In this document: one piece after another, positions 30,042-40,250 of the stretch
How the letters are laid out: each line of letters opens with the position of its first letter
Position numbering within the stretch: the first letter of the stretch is position 1
Source: Ruminococcaceae bacterium OttesenSCG-928-I18
GTDB lineage: Bacteria > Bacillota > Clostridia > Oscillospirales > Ruminococcaceae
Direction: 5' to 3'
Assembly (NCBI GenBank): GCA_030266325.1
Contig: JAJDHT010000002.1
Location: 1-64,000, forward strand
DNA: 64,000 nucleotides
The notes under the pieces: generated by a model
Databases searched by the model: none
What the model was told of the DNA's origin: nothing
Seen by the model: the letters and a program-made list of their open reading frames with translations, nothing else
Position numbers and translations under genes: made by a program

Positions 30042-30725
30042 GTGGCAAGAGAAAAGACGAGAAAACTGGTTGTGTTGGCGGTGATGGCCGCCATTGCCGT
30101 GGTGGTGATGTGGGTGGGCAGGATTGCCATTGTGCCCGCGGCCCCGTTTTTAAAATATGACCCGAAGGACGTCGTGATCCTGATGGCGGGGTTCCTCTTT
30201 GGTCCCTTTTCGGCCTTTCTGGTTTCGCTGACGGTCTCGCTGATCGAGATGTTTACGGTGAGCGAGTCGGGCATCATCGGCTGTGTGATGAATGTGCTCT
30301 CTACCTGTGCCTTTGTGTGCCCTGCCGCCTGGCTGTATAAGCGCAACCACACCATTCGCGGGGCAATCTTTGGCCTGGTGGTGGGCATCCTCTGCATGAC
30401 GGGTGTGATGCTGCTGTGGAATTATTTTTTAACGCCGATTTATATGGGCATTCCACGGCAGGCAGTGGCGGCCATGCTGCTTCCGGTGTTTCTGCCCTTT
30501 AACCTGTTGAAGGGCACCATCAACGCCACGCTTACCCTGCTGATTTACAAACCTCTGGTAGGGGCACTGCGCAAAACCAGGCATTTTCCCGGGCAGGGCG
30601 GCCTTGCCTCCCCGCCGGCAGGGGTGGCGCAGGCGAGTAAAATCAATGTGGGGCTTGTCATTGTGGCGGCCTTCGTTCTGGTCAGCTGTGTGGTGGGAAT
30701 CGTGCTTTGGCAGGGCGTCGCATAG
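30042..30725 (+). CDS. ribU: ECF riboflavin transporter S component RibU
   Basis: Multi-TM ECF S-component downstream of FMN riboswitch. Confidence 0.9.
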   Translation: MAREKTRKLVVLAVMAAIAVVVMWVGRIAIVPAAPFLKYDPKDVVILMAGFLFGPFSAFLVSLTVSLIEMFTVSESGIIGCVMNVLSTCAFVCPAAWLYKRNHTIRGAIFGLVVGILCMTGVMLLWNYFLTPIYMGIPRQAVAAMLLPVFLPFNLLKGTINATLTLLIYKPLVGALRKTRHFPGQGGLASPPAGVAQASKINVGLVIVAAFVLVSCVVGIVLWQGVA

Positions 30726-30795
30726 TCCTTGACATTGCATGGTGGTTTCGGTATAATGATTTGGCGGTGTCTTAAGGCATCCCCAAGGAGCACCC

Positions 30796-31302
30796 ATGGA
30801 ACTGAACTTGCAAAAGTTGCTCTCCGCCAAGGGGGAGAGAGAGTCTGGAGATAGAAAACTAGACTTTTCTTCGAAAGATTTTGGAAGTTTTACGGTGCCC
30901 TCGCCAGCGCAGATGCACTATGACGCCCTTGGAGAAAATGGGGCGGTGACGCTGGAAGTTGTGCTTCGGGCGACCATCTATGCCGAGTGTGCAAGGTGTT
31001 TGGTCCCGATAAAGCGTGGCTGGCAGGTGCAAAAAGAATATCGCATCACGAGGGCAGATCTGCTGGAGGAGTATCCCGAGCTGCCTTACACGCCCGATGG
31101 ATGGCTGGATCTCGACGAGCTGGCCTATGGGGAGCTGCTTTTGGACGTGGACCCCGTGCTGGTCTGCAGTGAGGACTGCCAGGGCCTCTGCCCGAAATGC
31201 GGGCAGGCCAGAGCAGAGTGCCGCTGCCCGGCAGAAAGCGAAGGGGACGAGCGGCTGGCCATTTTAAAACAGTTGTTGGAAGAAAGAGATACGAACTCCT
31301 GA
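30796..31302 (+). CDS. DUF177 (YceD-like) protein
   Basis: CARCLVPI...LLDVDPVLVCSEDCQGLCPKCG immediately upstream of rpmF. Confidence 0.9.
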   Translation: MELNLQKLLSAKGERESGDRKLDFSSKDFGSFTVPSPAQMHYDALGENGAVTLEVVLRATIYAECARCLVPIKRGWQVQKEYRITRADLLEEYPELPYTPDGWLDLDELAYGELLLDVDPVLVCSEDCQGLCPKCGQARAECRCPAESEGDERLAILKQLLEERDTNS

Positions 31303-31345
31303 CCTCGCGTGCGCGAGGCAGCTATGGTAGAGGGAGGTGCTTTTT

Positions 31346-31531
31346 ATGGCAGTACCGAAGAGAAAACATTCCAAAGCCCGCCGGGACAAGAGGCGTTCCA
31401 ATGTGTGGAAGCTGGATGCCCCAACACTTGTAACCTGTGCACAGTGCGGCTCCTACCGGGTACCACACCAGGTGTGCGGCACTTGCGGTTTTTATAAAGA
31501 CCGCGAAGTAGTGAAACCGAAGGAAGACTGA
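31346..31531 (+). CDS. rpmF: 50S ribosomal protein L32
   Basis: MAVPKRKHSKARRDKRRSNVWKL...CGTCGFYKDREVV. Confidence 0.97.
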   Translation: MAVPKRKHSKARRDKRRSNVWKLDAPTLVTCAQCGSYRVPHQVCGTCGFYKDREVVKPKED

Positions 31532-31540
31532 GCAAAACGG

Positions 31541-31573
31541 TACGCAGGGTCACGTTGCCCTGCGTTTTCTTTT
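31541..31573 (+). terminator. terminator after rpmF
   Basis: ACGCAGGGtcacgttgCCCTGCGTtttctttt. Confidence 0.75.
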
Positions 31574-31577
31574 CTTT

Positions 31578-32918
31578 GTGGAGGTATCGATGGCGGTCGA
31601 GATCAGGGCGGTGGAAAAAGGTTCGCCCGCCGAAAAAGCCGGTGTTTCGGCCGGGATTCGGTTGCTTTCTGTAAACGGGCATGACATACGCGACGGGCTG
31701 GACTATGAATTTTATACGGCGGTGGAAAACCCCCGGCTTTTGATAGAGACAGAGGAAGGGCGGCGCGCGGTTGAAGTGATCAAGGCAGAGCAGGAACCTC
31801 TGGGCTGTGTGTTTGGCAGTTATCTGATCGATGCACAGCATCACTGTAAAAACCGGTGTGTTTTTTGCTTTATCGACCAGCTGCCCAAGGGCATGCGCCC
31901 TTCGTTATATTTTAAAGACGACGACGAGCGCCTTGGCTTTTTGTTCGGCAATTACATCACCCTGACGAACCTTGGTGAAAGGGAGATCGAGCGGATCATC
32001 GAGATGAGGATTTCGCCGGTCAATGTGAGCGTACACACGGTGAACCCGGCGCTGCGCTGTGAGATGATGCGCAACCGAAGGGCCGGGCAAGTGCTCTCAT
32101 ATCTGCCCCGCCTGGCCGAAGCGGGCATTTTTTTGAATGCCCAGCTGGTTCTCTGCCCGGGCGTCAATGACGGAAAAGAGCTGGAAAAAAGTCTTACATG
32201 GCTGGCGGAGCTGCACCCGGCGATGCAGAGTATCGCCGCCGTGCCCGTGGGGCTGACGAAATACCGCGAGGGGTTGACTGCGCTGCGGGGGTATACAGGC
32301 AAAGAGGCGGCAGAGCAGTTGGATATTCAGATTTCTTATGGGCAGCGTTTTTTGAGGGAGAAAGGGAAACGCCTTGTGTTTCCCTCGGACGAGTGGTTTT
32401 CGCTGGCCGGGCGGCCCGTCCCCGAAGACGCCTTTTACGAGGACTATGCCCAGCTGGAAAACGGCGTGGGCATGTGGCGCTTGTTGTATGAAGAATTCCA
32501 AAGCGCCCTGGAAGAACGAGAGGCGCCGGGCGTATCCTGTGCGGCAGACATAGTCACAGGAGAGCTTTCGGCCCCTTTGCTGCATACTCTCGCGGGCAGG
32601 CTGCAAGAGCGCTTGCCTGGCGCGACAATGCACATTCATGAAATCAAGAATGATTTTTTCGGCCCGGCCATCACCGTGACGGGCCTGCTGACCGGGCGGG
32701 ACATCACGAGGCAGCTGAAGGGCAAACTGGCCACGGGACACCTGCTTTTGCCCGAAAATGTGCTGCGCGCCGAAGGGGACCTGCTGCTGGACGACATGAG
32801 TGTGGAAGAAGTGCAGCAGGCACTTGGTGTCGAAGTCCATGTGGTGCCCTGTGACGGGGAGAGCCTGCTGGACGAAGTGCTGTCCTGCAAAGTACCCAAG
32901 AAGCCGGATGAGGAGTAG
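31578..32918 (+). CDS. DUF512 radical-SAM/PDZ protein
   Basis: N-terminal PDZ-like GSPAEKAGVSAG, CKNRCVFCFIDQLPKGMRPSLYFKDDDERLGFLFGNY; upstream of der as in many Firmicutes. Confidence 0.93.
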   Translation: MEVSMAVEIRAVEKGSPAEKAGVSAGIRLLSVNGHDIRDGLDYEFYTAVENPRLLIETEEGRRAVEVIKAEQEPLGCVFGSYLIDAQHHCKNRCVFCFIDQLPKGMRPSLYFKDDDERLGFLFGNYITLTNLGEREIERIIEMRISPVNVSVHTVNPALRCEMMRNRRAGQVLSYLPRLAEAGIFLNAQLVLCPGVNDGKELEKSLTWLAELHPAMQSIAAVPVGLTKYREGLTALRGYTGKEAAEQLDIQISYGQRFLREKGKRLVFPSDEWFSLAGRPVPEDAFYEDYAQLENGVGMWRLLYEEFQSALEEREAPGVSCAADIVTGELSAPLLHTLAGRLQERLPGATMHIHEIKNDFFGPAITVTGLLTGRDITRQLKGKLATGHLLLPENVLRAEGDLLLDDMSVEEVQQALGVEVHVVPCDGESLLDEVLSCKVPKKPDEE

Positions 32919-32921
32919 ACT

Positions 32922-34250
32922 ATGCCGAAGCCGATTGTCGCTATTGTGGGGCGGCCCAACGTGGGCAAATCCACACTGTTTAACAAACTGGTTGGAAAAC
33001 GCCTGGCTATTGTGGAGGACACACCGGGTGTGACGAGGGACCGCCTGTATGCCGAAGCCGAGTGGTGCGGGCGGGAGTTTTTGCTGATCGACACGGGCGG
33101 CATCGAACCGAACAGCGACGACGGGCTGCTGCGCCGGATGCGGCAGCAGGCCCAGCTCGCCATCGACACGGCCGATGTCATCCTGTTTGTGACCGACCTG
33201 CACAGCGGCGTGACCGCCAGCGACGCAGACATCACCCCGCTGCTGCTGCGCAGCGGCAAACCGCTGCTGCTCGTGGTGAACAAGGCCGACACGCCGGGGG
33301 ATGCCCCGCTGGAACTGTATGATTTTTACTCTCTGGGCCTCGGGGAGCCCTATGCGGTCTCCTCGGTGCATGGGCACGGCACGGGGGATCTGCTGGACGC
33401 CGTGGTGGGCCACTTTCCACCGCCCGAAGAACCGGGGGAAGAGGACGACAGGATCCCCGTGGCCATCATCGGACGGCCCAATGTGGGTAAATCCAGTCTG
33501 GTGAACCACATTTTGGGGGAGGAGCGCATGATTGTGGCCGACGAGGCCGGAACCACCCGCGACGCCGTAGACTCCGACGTGGACAACAGCTACGGAAAGT
33601 TCACCTTTATCGACACGGCCGGCCTGCGCCGCAAGAGCAAGGTGGAGGATGGTGTGGAGCGTTACAGTGTCCTGCGCAGCCTGGCGGCTGTGGAGCGGGC
33701 GCGTGTGGCCGTGATCCTCATCGATGCACTTGACGGCTTCACCGAGCAGGACTCCAAGGTGGCGGGGTTTGCCCACGAAGAGGGCAAGGCCTGTATTATC
33801 GCCGTGAACAAGTGGGATGCGGTGGAAAAAGACGACAAGACAATGGGGGAGGAGCGCAAAAAACTGGAAAACGACTTCGGTTTCATGTCCTATGCGCCCA
33901 TTCTCTTTATCTCTGCCAAGACGGGCCAGCGGGTGGGCAAACTGATGGAAATGATCCGGTTCGTGGATGCCCAAAACGCCATGCGCATCACGACGGGTAA
34001 GCTGAACAGCTTGCTGGCGGACGCCACCGCCCGCGTGCAGCCGCCTACAGACCGCGGCAAACGCCTAAAGATCTACTATATGACACAGGTGTCCACCCGC
34101 CCGCCCACCTTTGCCTGCTTTATCAACGACAAAAAGCTGTTTCATTTTTCCTATAAACGCTACCTCGAAAACCAGATACGCGGGGTATTCGGTTTGCAGG
34201 GCACTCCGATACGCATCCTGCCGCGGGAGCGGGACAGGAAAGATACCTAA
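32922..34250 (+). CDS. der: ribosome-biogenesis GTPase Der
   Basis: Two tandem GTPase domains ([14 protein letters not shown] and GRPNVGKSSLVNHIL) and KH-like C terminus. Confidence 0.97.
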   Translation: MPKPIVAIVGRPNVGKSTLFNKLVGKRLAIVEDTPGVTRDRLYAEAEWCGREFLLIDTGGIEPNSDDGLLRRMRQQAQLAIDTADVILFVTDLHSGVTASDADITPLLLRSGKPLLLVVNKADTPGDAPLELYDFYSLGLGEPYAVSSVHGHGTGDLLDAVVGHFPPPEEPGEEDDRIPVAIIGRPNVGKSSLVNHILGEERMIVADEAGTTRDAVDSDVDNSYGKFTFIDTAGLRRKSKVEDGVERYSVLRSLAAVERARVAVILIDALDGFTEQDSKVAGFAHEEGKACIIAVNKWDAVEKDDKTMGEERKKLENDFGFMSYAPILFISAKTGQRVGKLMEMIRFVDAQNAMRITTGKLNSLLADATARVQPPTDRGKRLKIYYMTQVSTRPPTFACFINDKKLFHFSYKRYLENQIRGVFGLQGTPIRILPRERDRKDT

Positions 34251-34366
34251 GTCATAAAAAAACGGATGCAAGTTTTTTCTTGCCTTTAGGATACGGGTGG
34301 TGTATGATGGCGGCAGAAGACGGTTTTGGCGTGTGCGAAAAAACCGGTGGGAAGATGGGAGGAAAT

Positions 34367-35266
34367 ATGCGAGTTGTTAAAAAATCGGTGCTTACCTTTG
34401 ATAAGAACTGTGAGCCGGAGGCCCGCGTGCAGCCAGGGGAGCTGCTGGTGTTTAAAACACAGGACTGTTTTGCCGGGCAGATCACAAAAGAGAGCCAGCT
34501 GATCAGTGAACTAGACCTGACGAAGTGCAACCCCGCAGCGGGGCCGGTGTACGTCGAAGGCGCAGAGCCAGGGGACGTGCTGGCGGTGGACTTGCTGGAC
34601 ATACGGATCGAAGAGCGGGGTTTTGTCTGTTCGATGGGTGAGGTGGGGCCCTTACACGAAGTCAGTGAACTGCGCACCTGTGTGATTCCCATCGAAAATG
34701 AAACGGCTACGTATAAGGGGATCCAATGGCTCGTGGAGCCCATGGTGGGCGTAATTGGCACGGCACCGGCGGGGGAGGACGCCATCCCCTGTGGTTTTGC
34801 GGCTAGCCACGGCGGCAACCTCGATTCGAGGGTCATCAAGAAGGGGGCAAGGGTCTATTTCCCCGTACGCGTGCCGGGGGCCCTCTTACAGATGGGGGAC
34901 CTGCACGCCTCCATGGGTGACGGAGAAATATGCGGGACGGGTATTGAAGTCTCGGGCGAAGTGACCGTGAGGACCGAGCTGATCAAGGGTTTTGAGCTGC
35001 ATTGGCCGGTGACCGAAACCGGGCAATCATGGTATGTCAACGCGGTGGAGGCGAATTATGACGCGGCCCTGCTGAGCGCCTCACGGGAGCTGGCGAGGCT
35101 TGTGCAGCGGGCCTACGGCTGGGATGCGACGGACTGCAACATCTACTTTTCCATCCGTGGCATGGTGGAGATCAACCAGGGCATCCGGCCCATTCACGAC
35201 GAGATGTTTGTGCTGCGCATGGGCGTGCCCAAAGTGCCGGGAAAACCGCCTCTGGTGGGCGGATAA
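34367..35266 (+). CDS. acetamidase/formamidase family protein
   Basis: FmdA/AmdA family pattern (GAEPGDVLAVDLLDI, SHGGNLDSRVIKKGARVYFPV, LHASMGDGEICGTGIE). Confidence 0.9.
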   Translation: MRVVKKSVLTFDKNCEPEARVQPGELLVFKTQDCFAGQITKESQLISELDLTKCNPAAGPVYVEGAEPGDVLAVDLLDIRIEERGFVCSMGEVGPLHEVSELRTCVIPIENETATYKGIQWLVEPMVGVIGTAPAGEDAIPCGFAASHGGNLDSRVIKKGARVYFPVRVPGALLQMGDLHASMGDGEICGTGIEVSGEVTVRTELIKGFELHWPVTETGQSWYVNAVEANYDAALLSASRELARLVQRAYGWDATDCNIYFSIRGMVEINQGIRPIHDEMFVLRMGVPKVPGKPPLVGG

Positions 35267-35274
35267 ACCAAAAC

Positions 35275-35302
35275 AAAAAGGGCCTCGAAAGAGGTCCTTT
35301 TC
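35275..35302 (+). terminator. terminator after formamidase gene
   Basis: AAAAGGGCCTcgaaAGAGGTCCTTTT. Confidence 0.65.
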
Positions 35303-35350
35303 CATTTTATCCCCCACTGGTGGGGTATCACAGTTTCAAAAAGCCAGAGG

Positions 35351-37051
35351 TCAGCTCTCCCATTTTTCATAGGAAACGATCTTCATGAGTTCTTCGACAC
35401 TCGTGACGCCCGCGAGCAGCAGTTCGGTTGCAGATTCGCGCAGGGTCTTCATCTTCTGCTGCGTATGGGTATAGTGAAACATCTCCTCTTCGGATGCCCC
35501 AGAGGTGATCATGCCGCGCATGGTTTTGTCGACGAGGAGAATCTCATGTACGGCGATCCGCCCGCGATAGCCTGTGAAATGACAGTGTTGGCAGCCTTTC
35601 CCCCTTTTCACGTGCGTGGTTCCCTGCGGCACAAGGGGTTTTTCACTGTCGGGGATCTCATACATGTGGGCACAGTCGGGACATATTTTCCGTACAAGAC
35701 GCTGTGCGATGATGCAGACAAGGGAACCGGCAAGCAGGTAGGGCGGGATGCCCATGTCTCGAAGGCGGGTGATCGAACCGACGGCGTCGTTTGTGTGCAG
35801 GGCAGAGAGGACAAGCTTGCCCTGGATGGCCGCGTTAAGAGAAAGGGCGGCCGTCTCGGCGTCAGACGTTTCTCCCACCATGAGGATATCGGGGTCCTGG
35901 CGCAGTAGGGCGCGCAGGCCGGTGTGGAAACTGAGCCCTGCCGCAGGGTTGACCTGGATTTGGTTGATGTGTGCGATGCTGCGCTCTACGGGGTCCTCAA
36001 TGCTAGCGATGCTCAGCTGCCGCTTGGCGAGGGATTCGAGCATCATGTACAGGCTGGTCGTCTTGCCCGAACCTGCGGGCCCCGTGAGGTAAATCATCCC
36101 CTGGGGTGCGCGCAAGGCGGCAAGCACTTTGGCATGGTCCTCTTCGCTCATTCCGAAGGTGTCGGCACGGTCAATGTCTGTATAGGTATTGAGGAAATGC
36201 AGCACGGCTTTTTCCCCGTGCACCGTGGGCACCAGGGAGACACGGATGTGCAGGTCTGTGCCGTCGGCCAGAACACGGAAGCGGCCGTCCTGTGGCGTCT
36301 GTTTTTCCGCGATGTCCAGGTTGGCCAACATTTTAATGCGCGCGATGAGGGGCGGGTGGATATCGGGGCGGAGCTGGGTGTAGTCCACAATGGCGCCGTC
36401 AACACGGATGCGCACGTTGACATGGTCGGCAAAGGGTTCGATATGGATGTCGCTGGCGTGGGTGCCGAAACCCCGGAGCAGCAGGCTGTGGAGCAGTTTC
36501 ACGATGGGGGCATCGTCTGCAGGGTCGGCGGCAATGTCTTCGAGGTGTTCCGCCATGGGCACGGCCAGGTTTGCGTCGGGGTCTGCCCTGCGTGTCACCG
36601 CTTCGGAATAGTAGTATCCGATGGCCTTGTCGATTTCGCCAACCTCGGCAAGACAGAGGGTGACAGGCATCTTTGAGACCTGGCGCACGTCTTCGATCGC
36701 GAAGAAGTTCAGCGGGTCGTTGACGGCCACAAGCAGTTCGTTCCGCTGAAAACCGATGGCGATGACCTTATATTTGTCGGCGGTCTCCCTGGGGATTTTT
36801 TCTACGGCCATGACGTCGACAGGGTAGGTTTCGAAATGGATCAGCGGGATGTCAAGGCGTTTGCTCAGCGCCTCGAGTTTTTGCTGCTCGCTCACAAAAC
36901 CCATCTCGACAAGGATGTCCCCAAGCCGCTTGGAGCGGTCCTGTTGTTGGCGGGAAAGGGCCTGTTCCAGCTGCGCTTGCGTAATCAGGCACTGGGCAAT
37001 CAATACTTCGCCCAGGCGCACACGCTTCATCGTGTCTAAATTGCTGCTCAT
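35351..37051 (-). CDS. GspE/PilB-type type II secretion / type IV pilus assembly ATPase
   Basis: MshEN N-terminal domain, Walker A TGPAGSGKTTSLYMMLE, QDPDILMVGE, CPDCAHMY zinc motif. Confidence 0.92.
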   Translation of the reverse strand: MSSNLDTMKRVRLGEVLIAQCLITQAQLEQALSRQQQDRSKRLGDILVEMGFVSEQQKLEALSKRLDIPLIHFETYPVDVMAVEKIPRETADKYKVIAIGFQRNELLVAVNDPLNFFAIEDVRQVSKMPVTLCLAEVGEIDKAIGYYYSEAVTRRADPDANLAVPMAEHLEDIAADPADDAPIVKLLHSLLLRGFGTHASDIHIEPFADHVNVRIRVDGAIVDYTQLRPDIHPPLIARIKMLANLDIAEKQTPQDGRFRVLADGTDLHIRVSLVPTVHGEKAVLHFLNTYTDIDRADTFGMSEEDHAKVLAALRAPQGMIYLTGPAGSGKTTSLYMMLESLAKRQLSIASIEDPVERSIAHINQIQVNPAAGLSFHTGLRALLRQDPDILMVGETSDAETAALSLNAAIQGKLVLSALHTNDAVGSITRLRDMGIPPYLLAGSLVCIIAQRLVRKICPDCAHMYEIPDSEKPLVPQGTTHVKRGKGCQHCHFTGYRGRIAVHEILLVDKTMRGMITSGASEEEMFHYTHTQQKMKTLRESATELLLAGVTSVEELMKIVSYEKWES

Positions 37052-37461
37052 CTGTTCCGCCTCTTCCCGTTTGCGAAATCTTCCGCCAGGGGCGCCTTGC
37101 TTATGCCCTCATTATCTCTTTAAAAAACCGATGTGTCAAGGCTTTTCGATAGTATTCCTCTGCCTCGAAAGCCGTTTGCCACAGGCCCTCATAACGGCTG
37201 GTTTGGTTTTCGCCGTTTCTTTTTACACAGCCTCACGCCCCAAAAAGACAAGAAAAAGAGAATGTGAAAAAGAAGATGATGAAAAACCTCCCCCCGAAAT
37301 CCCTGCCATAGTTCCATAAGAGGGAGATGGCGCCTGCAGGTCCGCAGTGTGCGGGCACGTTGCCATCCGCCTGCTTAGGGTGCAAGGGAAAGGGGGGAGG
37401 ACACAACAAAGGAATGATAAGCGGGTTTTCTTTCTGGTGGTATCGTGAAAACCCTAGCTGG

Positions 37462-38556
37462 TTAGGCCAACAGGTCAATATGGTGGACGTAACCAGCGCT
37501 GCCGTTCTCGTTGAGATAGAAGCTTGTGGAGCGCATCTGCCCCTGCATATTGCCTGAACGGTCGTTCATCTGAAACTGCGTCTCGGTATCCCCGAGATAG
37601 ATGGCGCCAATACCGAGCTCTTTGAGCGTAAAGAGCTGGTCGTTGCTATACTCGTCTTTGCTCCAAATCTTGAGCTGGGAGAAGATCTCGTCGTTTTCAT
37701 CGATCCACCCGTTGCCGTCGCTGTCGTGGTCGCTAAGCTCACCGAACCCATTGCCGGAGCTTGGGCCAAACAACTCGCTGCCGTCACCAATTTTACCGTC
37801 GCCATTTTTGTCCCAGGCGAGGAAGCCGCTGCCGGGCCCCGCGAAAGAGATCTGGTCGAGGTTGCCGTCGAAGTCCAGATCGAACGAGAATTTGCGCTCG
37901 GTGAGGGAAGCGGCCGTGCCGCCATAGTTGATGACCAGCGGGTCGCAGAGGTTGCCCTGCTGCTGCGGGGCGCCCCAGCCGATAGACGTGCGGGTGTTCT
38001 CATAGAATTGACGGCTCATGTTGAGCTGCATGTCGATGTCGATCGTTTTGCCGTCGGCCGTTTTCACAACGCCTTTGGCAGAAAACGATACGGCCTCGCT
38101 CTCATACGTGGTCTTTTCGTGGGTGATCTCCCCCCCGAACTGGATGCCCCGGGCCGAGAGATTTCCAATACGGAGTTGCGGGGCGCGCCTTGCGCCTATT
38201 TCGGCGCCAAACACATTTATCCGCCTGCCGGTGAGCTGATAAATGAACTGCCGCAACATCTCAAGCTTCATCTCGTACTTGTCGCGCAATTTTTGCTGGA
38301 TATCACCAACGCGGTCCGTTGCCGAGGATGCGGGCTGGTTGATCGCCCTTTCGGCGCTATTTTCGGAGCCCCCTTCCCCTTCGCCCAGCATCATCTGCTG
38401 TGCAATGCTGGAGAATTCAGCGTAAACCGCTTGCTTTTCCATAGAAACCTGTGTTGTTACACCTCCTCCCCATGTTGTCATCTGCGCCTTTTCCGATTCC
38501 ATTTTCACATAGGATCTTTGGGCCGCAGTGTCTACCTTGTACGATTGAATTACCAT
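37462..38556 (-). CDS. hypothetical protein with EF-hand/dockerin-like Ca-binding loops
   Basis: Three acidic loops: DLDFDGNLDQ, DKNGDGKIGDGSELFG, DHDSDGNGWIDENDE. Confidence 0.75.
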   Translation of the reverse strand: MVIQSYKVDTAAQRSYVKMESEKAQMTTWGGGVTTQVSMEKQAVYAEFSSIAQQMMLGEGEGGSENSAERAINQPASSATDRVGDIQQKLRDKYEMKLEMLRQFIYQLTGRRINVFGAEIGARRAPQLRIGNLSARGIQFGGEITHEKTTYESEAVSFSAKGVVKTADGKTIDIDMQLNMSRQFYENTRTSIGWGAPQQQGNLCDPLVINYGGTAASLTERKFSFDLDFDGNLDQISFAGPGSGFLAWDKNGDGKIGDGSELFGPSSGNGFGELSDHDSDGNGWIDENDEIFSQLKIWSKDEYSNDQLFTLKELGIGAIYLGDTETQFQMNDRSGNMQGQMRSTSFYLNENGSAGYVHHIDLLA

Positions 38557-38890
38557 TTGCTACCTCCCTGTCTGGCTATGCGCCAAAATACGGCGTGCAT
38601 CCATGCCGCCGCCTGCAGGAGGGAAAGATCGACGAAAAGAACGGACACAATCCTTTGTGCCGCGTGTGTCAGAGGCCGAAGAGCTTGAGCGAGCTGTCCA
38701 GCGTGATCTTCTTATGCCGCCTTATATAAAAATTGTGCCTCCTTTCGTTCCATCTTTCCATCCCTTACCGTTTTGAATAGTACCGGCGTCTATTATATCG
38801 GCACAATGGAAAATAAATGAAGGTTCTGGTATACTATTTTTTAGAAATTTCACTTTTTATGTGTTTCGTAAAATAGAAAGGATGCGAGGA

Positions 38891-40180
38891 ATGACAACTT
38901 GGATAAAAGGGGGAGAAGTGCTGCAGCTGACTCCCCAATGCCATCTGGAAAAGCAGGATATTCTGGTGGAGGACGGCTCCATCGCGGCGGTGGGCGAGGT
39001 GCCCGCGCAAACCAAAGCGGATCAAACCATGGACGCCAGGGGTAAACTTATTATGCCCGGGCTTGTAAACTGCCACACACACAGCTATATGACGCTGTTT
39101 CGCAACTATGCGGACGACCTCTCCTTCCAGCAGTGGCTGTTTGAAAAGATTATGCCCGTGGAGGACAGGCTGGGCGGAGAAGATGCTTATTGGGGAAACA
39201 TGCTGGCTTCTATCGAGATGATCCGTACGGGGACCACGACTTTCTCGGACATGCATATGTTTAAGCACCAGTGTGTGCAAAGTTGTGCGGACACGGGTCT
39301 GCGCGCCGTGCTGGCGCGGGGCCTCGCCTGTGGGCAGGAGGACGCCGAAGGCGGAAAACGCAGGCTGGACGAGGCGTTTGAAGAGATGGAAGAGGCAAAA
39401 AAAGGGGGTGCGCTTGTCAGCTTCATGCTGGGGCCCCATGCGATTTACACCTGCCACAAAGGGTACCTGCAGGAACTGGAGGCCCTGGCCAGAGAAAAAC
39501 AGCTGCGTTTCCACATCCATGTCTCGGAGACAAAGCATGAGGTGGACAGCTGCAAAGAGGAGCACGGTGTCAGCCCTGTGCAGTATTTGGCCGGGCTCGG
39601 CATTTTCGACCGACCCACGGTGGCGGCCCATTGTGTGTGGGTAGACGAGGAGGACATCGACATCCTGCGCGAGAAAAATGTAAATGTCGTCACAAACCCT
39701 GTCAGCAACATGAAACTGGGCAATGGGTTTGCGCCGTTTACCAAAATGCACAAAGCGGGTATCAACCTCTGCATCGGCACCGACGGGGCGGCTTCGAACA
39801 ACAGCCTCAACCTGTTCCGGGAGATGTCGACACTCTCCTACATCCACAAAGGCGTTGACCTCGAGGCCCAGAGCACCCCGGCCGACCTCATGCTGCGCTG
39901 CGCCACCCTGAACGGCGCAAAAGCGCTGGGCCTGGCGGACAAGATTGGCAGCCTCGAGGCCGGCAAGCGCGCCGACCTCCTCCTCATAGACCTCGATCGG
40001 CCGCAGTTTCAGCCCCAAAACGACCTGGTGACGGGACTTATCTATGCGGCCAACGGCAGCGAGGTGGATACGGTGCTTGTGGACGGCAGGGTTTTGATGG
40101 AAAAAGGGGAGCTCAAAACCATCGATGAGGAGCAGGTGTATTTTGAGATGGAAAAACGCAGGCAAAAATATCTTGTGTAG
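38891..40180 (+). CDS. amidohydrolase, MTA/SAH deaminase family
   Basis: COG0402-type motifs GLVNCHTHSYMTLFRNYADDL, HVSETKHEV, GTDGAASNNSLNLF. Confidence 0.88.
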   Translation: MTTWIKGGEVLQLTPQCHLEKQDILVEDGSIAAVGEVPAQTKADQTMDARGKLIMPGLVNCHTHSYMTLFRNYADDLSFQQWLFEKIMPVEDRLGGEDAYWGNMLASIEMIRTGTTTFSDMHMFKHQCVQSCADTGLRAVLARGLACGQEDAEGGKRRLDEAFEEMEEAKKGGALVSFMLGPHAIYTCHKGYLQELEALAREKQLRFHIHVSETKHEVDSCKEEHGVSPVQYLAGLGIFDRPTVAAHCVWVDEEDIDILREKNVNVVTNPVSNMKLGNGFAPFTKMHKAGINLCIGTDGAASNNSLNLFREMSTLSYIHKGVDLEAQSTPADLMLRCATLNGAKALGLADKIGSLEAGKRADLLLIDLDRPQFQPQNDLVTGLIYAANGSEVDTVLVDGRVLMEKGELKTIDEEQVYFEMEKRRQKYLV

Positions 40181-40250
40181 GAAGGCAAGGCATGATAAGA
40201 TGACAAAAGCGATGATTGTCTTATGAGATTTGTGAATCTGGAGGAAAGAA

